DNA from: Salticus scenicus
Lineage: Eukaryota > Arthropoda > Arachnida > Araneae > Salticidae
Direction: 5' to 3'
Length of the DNA: 64,000 nt
Assembly: GCA_963930645.1 (NCBI GenBank)
Contig: OZ005660.1
Span: 243,106,836-243,170,835, forward strand
The notes under the pieces are model-generated. The model was not told the DNA's origin. It saw only the letters and a list, made by a program, of their open reading frames with translations, and searched no databases. A program made the position numbers and the translations under genes. Shown here piece after piece: positions 58,736 through 64,000 of the stretch (positions are counted from its first letter, which is position 1; the number at the start of each line of letters is the position of its first letter).

Positions 58736-60295
58736 AAGTTAATTATCTCAAGCTGAATGAGAACTTATAATCGTATTGTTTCTAGCAATTCTGGGTTGAC
58801 CAAATAACGCCTTACATTTACTACCGCATCATTTTGACAAAATATAATTGTAATTGGTCCATATTGGAGAAATATTATACAGATATGATATAAATAAAAA
58901 TTGTTAAAAAAAAAAATAATAATAATAATGGCTCTGAAGATAACACCTATATTTATTATCTCCCTTTAAGATGTGATAATGAAGTGAAATAGCTCATCTA
59001 AAAACTAACCGGCTTTGCTGGAGAGCTGGCCAGACCTCTGAATAGGGCTCAATTTCACATGGGAAGCACCCAGGCCCCCAAATTGGCTGCATTTTAAAAT
59101 TTAAAGCATTTTTTCATACATATAACATTCACTTTGAACACTTTATTATAGAATAGCTAGTGTGTCTCCAACTGATAATTTTACCCTCCAACTTTTCTGT
59201 CAGTCCCGATACCCTGATAATTTTCATCATAGAAAATATCTTCCTTATGTATCTTTGCAAATGCGATATTACATGTTGTTGATTTTCTATTGCCAAAAAT
59301 ATTTTTAATGATTTTCTTTCAAATCTTGTAAAAACTACATTAATATTATAAATACTAATTAATATACAGGTTTATAATTATAATACAAAAAAAAGGAAAT
59401 GCCGTGGTATATGGCAAAGCACAAAAGGAAAAAAACTGTCAATGATAAAATTACCTGTGCAGCATGAAACTACACAAATAACAGTAGGAAATTAAAAATA
59501 AAAAATGTCTGAACACAGTAAAATTATTTTGTAACACAAAACAAAATTATAATTTAATATTTAATTTAAAAAAGATTTCTCAAAAGATTTCCATGCAAAA
59601 CTCAAATGATAAAGCTGGTTATCTTAACCTTTTGCCTTCATTAAGTACTTAACTTTTCATTGGTTGAAAAAAATTTAAAAAGTGTTTCGGTTAAGTTTAT
59701 TCATTAGCGTAATCACTAATGGATGATTCATTTTCAATGATTCTCATTTAATTATTCTGTTATTATTATTATTATTATTATTTTAATGTCAGTTGTACCA
59801 CGAATTTTTTCTATACAGGTTTAATTTTTCATTTATTTTCAAGTAAAATTATTTTATTTATGTTTAAAAATAAATAAATAGTTGTACAAATTTTATTTTT
59901 ATAGGCAGTATCTTGAAATCAAATGTCTAACAATCCTATGTTACACATACTGTTAAAAAAACAGGCCTAGCACTCCCTAGCGGCCCAATTGCCGAAGAAC
60001 CAAAAACATTCTAGAAGACAATCTGTGGATTACAAGTATAGTTGAAGCTTCACCACAATGACTTACGGCCACAAAATCAAACTTTGTAGGTAGCAGAACT
60101 AATTTGAATCTAATCTAACCATTTTGGCATATATTGCCTTGTATATTTTTGTTACTCAGTTGTGTAACATTTAATGTATAATAAATTTTGTTACACTCCA
60201 CCCGCCTTATTGAGTTCTACCTTTACAATTTTCTATTTCTAATAAACCTCCAGGGTAGGATTTCTATGTATAGATATCATTTAGTAATAAGGATT

Positions 60296-60333
<38 letters not shown>

Positions 60334-60339
60334 AAATGT
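58736..60339. other. AT-rich spacer, no gene recognised
   Basis: (TTA)n lies at about 59761-59783 and poly-A at 60301-60328. Confidence 0.4.
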
Positions 60340-60860
60340 CATAAATTAAGTAAATAAAAGAGAAAAAAATAAAGATTTTTAAAATATAATACTTTTTTAG
60401 AGGTGCTGTAAAAAAGTAGGAAATAAGGTGAATTTAAGATAACTGCAGTCAATTTTAAAAGGAGGGGGGGATTTAAAGCATTCAAAATTGAGCAGTTTCT
60501 TTTAGTTTGGGAATCAACTTTTCATTTGTCAACTTTGAAAATACGTTCAAACCTCCATTCCCTTGAAATGGACTAAAATTTTCCTTATTTTCCACTGTTT
60601 AAATAAAATAAATATAAAGAGAAAAAAAAGATTTTTAAAATAGAATATTTAAAGATGTGACCTAAAATGTGGAAATAAAATTTTGGATAATTATGGTCAA
60701 ATTTAAGAGGGGAAAAATAAGAAAAAATTTGAAAAGCATTCAAAAGGTGAACAGTTTCATTTTTGTTCAGAAGAAAACTTTTCCTGTGTCAACTTTGAAG
60801 ATGGTTTGGTTTAGTTCTTTTTTCTTTAAGATGACTACAACTTCCCTTATTTTAGACATT
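60340..60860 (+). repeat. ~259-bp diverged tandem duplication
   Basis: GAGAAAAAAA..AGATTTTTAAAAT, GAAATAA(G/A)..., TCAA(A/T)TTTAA(A/G)AGG and CTTTTC.T.TGTCAACTTTGAA occur in two units, at about 60355-60600 and 60615-60850. Confidence 0.65.
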
Positions 60861-60862
60861 CA

Positions 60863-60897
<35 letters not shown>

Positions 60898-61615
60898 TTA
60901 AGAAAACATTTTTCTTTTTCAACTTTTCAGATATGTATGACAAAACATAAGTAAAAAGTATGACAGTTTGAACAATTAAAATGAAAGAATACACTCGATA
61001 AGTTTACGAGAATGAAACTGATAATATATAATATAATCTGTGAATAATAATTATATATCTTTGTGCTTCATTACACTGCTTTCCAGTTTGAAGTTCATGA
61101 TTTTTAGGTCACTTACATCAATAAAAGAATCTTCATTTTACAAACTTATTTGCAATTTTTTTTTTACACTAGGTTATTCTTCAGAATAAGAACCTGTTAA
61201 CTCTTGTGGAACTAAATAAAAAATAAAGGGTTTTTAACTCTGATTTTCACTTACAAAGATTTCTCCAGATGGTCAGAGAAGTAACTATACGTATTTTTTG
61301 TATTTGAATTCCATAACCATATATTTCAAATTTGTGATTTTAATATATTCTATCGAAAGTTATATGATATATCGAAATTATTCAAAATCCTCCTAGTTAG
61401 TTCAAGAAACTGCCATTTACCATTTAATTTTTCGAACCGTCTGGAGCTCCCAGACACTAATTGAAAATTTTAATTTTTGGTTGGTGTATGTCATGATTTC
61501 AGGTCTTTGAAATTGAAAGTTGAGCAGAATTTTCCCAGAAGCCTAGAAACTTCATGGAACTTTCTAGACTATATGAAGTAATCAAAATAGATTATGAATA
61601 TGTTAATTACGCTTA
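60861..61615. other. AT-rich spacer
   Basis: (AT)n and poly-T lie at 60864-60900. Nothing else recognised. Confidence 0.35.
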
Positions 61616-62145
61616 CAGGGTGGCTACAGAAATTCAGAGAAAAAGTTCCCCCGATTTCCATAACTAATTTTGACAAATTCCATGATTTTCGTTACCTATT
61701 ATATACTTCCCATAATTTTGTGTAAACCATAATCTTGTGTAACTTGCTCACGAAAACACTACAATTAAAAAAAACTATACTGATGGGCAAAAATATTTCA
61801 ATTTTTATATTTATTTTTCTATCTCAATTTTTCTATTTGTTCACTTACAAAAAAGAAAAAATGAAAAATTCGAAAACAAAATTATAAAAATAAATTATTT
61901 CAATTGTACAACATATTAACATCAAGACAAAATTATTCCTCAAGTTGTTGCACTATTTTTTTTTTCTTTCTTTTAAATGTTAACTTGGTGAAATTAAACT
62001 AGAAAGTAGCCAATCCTGTGCAATCATGGTTTAGATCACCTGTTTGGCAATCTTTCAGTCATGCTTGCCTGACAAAAATGAAAATAACCATGATTTTTGG
62101 GTATTTTTACAAAATTCCATGATTTCCCTAATTGTCGCCACCCTG
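61616..62145. mobile_element. 530-bp non-autonomous hAT-like element
   Basis: It has ends CAGGGTGGCTACA and, inverted, CAGGGTGGCGACA, with internal pairs such as AAATTCCATGATTT. CAGGG ends are typical of hAT, but the flanks share only CTTA and no clean 8-bp duplication, so the class is tentative. No coding content. Confidence 0.65.
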
Positions 62146-62405
62146 ACTTAGTATAAATATAAATACACAGTCAAAAAATTGTTCATCGTTAAGTGCTTCA
62201 TGACAGATACTTGAAAACAGCTGCAAAAATAAACATCTTTAAAAACATATGTAGACCAAGTAATATCAGAAATTAAAAAACATTAAATTTCCATAAAGTA
62301 TTAATAAGAAATAAATTTTTATTTTCCAAACTCTAGTTGCTGAAAGTGCTTTATTGTACTTATTTAAAAAACGACAAAAAGAAATGAATTTTCACATTAA
62401 AAAAA

Positions 62406-62422
62406 TTTATTTACAATTTATT
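62406..62422 (-). terminator. Poly(A) signals of the BEN-domain gene
   Basis: Two AATAAA hexamers on the minus strand (62422-62417 and 62411-62406) lie 16-32 bp after the TAA stop. Confidence 0.7.
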
Positions 62423-62437
62423 TACAATATTTACAAT

Positions 62438-63038
62438 TTACAAATTTGTTTCTTTTGTTAATCTGTCTGTAAAATTTAATTTTTTGCGTATCGCAGCTCG
62501 CACCAATGCTTGATCCACATTGAATTTATTGCTTACATAGGCTTGAATTTCCATCACTGCCTCTGGATCCAAAATGTTAGTCTTTGTTGATTTACTTTTT
62601 ATCCCTTTTATTACGCTGTTTCCCAGAACTTCTCTCCCAAACACCACTTCCATCAAATCCCCAACAAACTTGGCATAGCCGGATGTCCGACACATATTGA
62701 GTTTGTCGGTTGATACAGTTAACGAAGAGCCAATTCTTGTTCTATTCTCTTCTACTAGAATTGCAGATGACTTGTTATATTTTTCTTTGTAGCTACTGTA
62801 TTTCTTTTTATATTTCTCAACTTTATTCTCAAGGCATATAATTTTTTCAGATTGAGATTTCAGTACCGCTTCTGTTTGGGATTTTTCTTCATGCATTATG
62901 TCTAACTTCTTTCTTAGTTCAACACAATTGCACTCTTTTTGCTGCTGCCTGGTTTCATCGGATAATTTTGTATATATATCATCAATGACGTTCATATCAT
63001 TCATCATACTTTTTGATGTTGTGTCGAGTTTTTGTTTC
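62438..63038 (-). CDS. BEN-domain protein, terminal exon
   Basis: The exon starts right after a strong acceptor (CTTTTTTCTCCTACAG, AG at 63040-63039) and is open from there to TAA at 62438-62440. Counting from the first in-frame Met at 63007, residues about 30-88 form a Lys/Glu-rich coiled coil (LENKVEKYKKKYSSYKEKYN). Residues about 109-178 match a BEN domain (GYAKFVGDLMEVVFGREVLG, then LDPEAVMEIQAYVSNKF and VRAAIRKKL). BEN domains bind DNA or chromatin partners and act in transcriptional regulation; a coiled coil beside one usually mediates dimerisation. The open frame upstream of the Met (KQKLDTTSKS) suggests earlier coding exons beyond the window's right part. It is intact. Confidence 0.85.
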
Positions 63039-64000
63039 CTGTAGGAGAAAAAAGTTAAAAGAAATTAATATCAAATATAATTAATCTGTTTACAGGAAAA
63101 ATAGTTGTAACTGATTTATAATGGTAATGCAAAATGTTTGATTTAAAGCAGGTATAGTTCTGCTATATTTAAAAAAAAAAAAATAAAATCATTAACAAAT
63201 TTCTTGCTGTGATAACAGCAAAGCAAATCTTATTATATTCAGTTAGTGAAAAAAATCTTAAACACCACACAGATTTATAGTAAAATAAGTAAGTCATTTA
63301 TGTTATAATTTGTGGATGGAGAACGACTGGGAAACAAAAATGTTCCTAGAGCATCTAATTACAGATTGCAAAAAAAAAAAAAAAAAAAAAAAAAAAAGGA
63401 GATTTGGGGGTGAGGGGGGGATATCTACTTAAGCAAGAAATATTAAAAGATTAGAACGACTGGGAAACAAAAATGTTCCTACAGTATTTGATTACAGGCT
63501 GTTAGTTGGAACGAAAGGGCACTTTCTTTCTCACTCACTAAATGATTTATAAAAAGTACAGTTCACAAAAAAAAAAAAAAAAAATACAAAAAGAGAATAC
63601 TCATCTATCTCATCACCCAATTAGCATAGAAACACAGCATGTACTATCCAGACCCGCATAATATACACGAACGTACGAATGGCATTCGTGGAAAATTTTC
63701 TGCAGATGGCAATCCTGAAAAATTTACTGAGCTTATGGAAAATTTTCTGCAAACAGCGATCACAGAAAATTCGTACGGCTACTATTTATTTTTGGTTTCT
63801 ATTTGTGCAATACATTATTAGCGAACACCGATCGTCTGCGCTACTAAAAGCAGGAAGCACTGATAAGAGCAGTGGTTCTGTCTGTTTTCTTCCTGCTCAT
63901 TCCAAAGTCCGAAGTCTAGGCTTTTGCGGCTGCGGTAGGTGGCACAGACTAAGGAAATACTTAGACCCGGTCAGACGGCTTTCTTGAATGGGGAAAAGTG
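63039..64000. other. Upstream intron or flank of the BEN gene with a direct repeat
   Basis: A ~46-bp direct repeat (AGAACGACTGGGAAACAAAA, ATGTTCCTA...) lies at 63320-63366 and 63453-63499. Poly-A runs lie at 63371-63397 and 63569-63583. From 63630 on the DNA is GC-richer but no exon was recognised. Confidence 0.45.

Noticed and set aside
58007..58737. Several overlapping 64-94-codon frames on both strands
   Set aside because: The 111-bp repeat length is divisible by three, so repeats keep frames open. The frames are not genes.
62438..63007. Treating the BEN ORF as a complete 189-residue single-exon gene
   Set aside because: The frame stays open up to a strong acceptor at 63039-63040, so it is better read as the last exon of a longer protein.

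Overview
This is a 64-kb window of very AT-rich, intron-containing animal DNA, most likely from an arthropod and possibly a spider or other chelicerate. The clues are Ty3/gypsy, hAT, Tc1/mariner, tRNA-SINE and Helitron-like repeats, a tandem C2H2 zinc-finger gene, a BEN-domain exon with a clear splice acceptor and AATAAA poly(A) signals, and a 200-N assembly gap at 42001-42200. The taxon is inference. Gene density is very low and most of the window is repeat-derived.

Layout. 1-4775 holds a minus-strand Ty3/gypsy pol fragment split by a 2.87-kb element with ~185-bp inverted termini and a TA target duplication. 5.9-10.1 kb has a SINE, a ~100-bp inverted repeat and a near-perfect 520-bp-arm palindrome. 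10.87-13.42 kb is a second gypsy copy with LTR, primer site, gag-protease and RT. 14.27-23.2 kb is a nest of repeats: one end of a very distant inverted pair, a TA-flanked MITE, SINE copies, Helitron-like repeats and a ~120-bp tandem array carrying CTCF-like motifs. 23.6-25.2 kb is a long-inverted-repeat element. 26-33.6 kb appears to be a decayed plus-strand gene whose last two exons resemble a DUF4806 domain; its introns hold a hammerhead-like RNA motif and a hAT remnant with a perfect 8-bp duplication. 36.67-39.55 kb carries two tandem satellites (~155 bp and 133 bp).

41.2-42.5 kb is a minus-strand C2H2 zinc-finger gene cut by the gap, with a degenerate last finger behind a premature stop. 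44-50 kb has a decayed hammerhead-like palindrome, a ~170-bp array with regularly spaced GTAAACA motifs, and two inverted homologous promoter-like segments (46.1 and 49.5 kb). 52-62 kb is a series of inverted-terminal elements, including a perfect palindrome (54853-55124) whose two arms each encode a hammerhead-like fold. 62438-63038 is the terminal exon of a minus-strand BEN-domain gene.

The zinc-finger and BEN genes are probably nuclear DNA-binding or transcription factors. Nothing in the sequence links them functionally. The most interesting theme is the set of hammerhead-like elements: two sites keep the same fold with different stem sequences.
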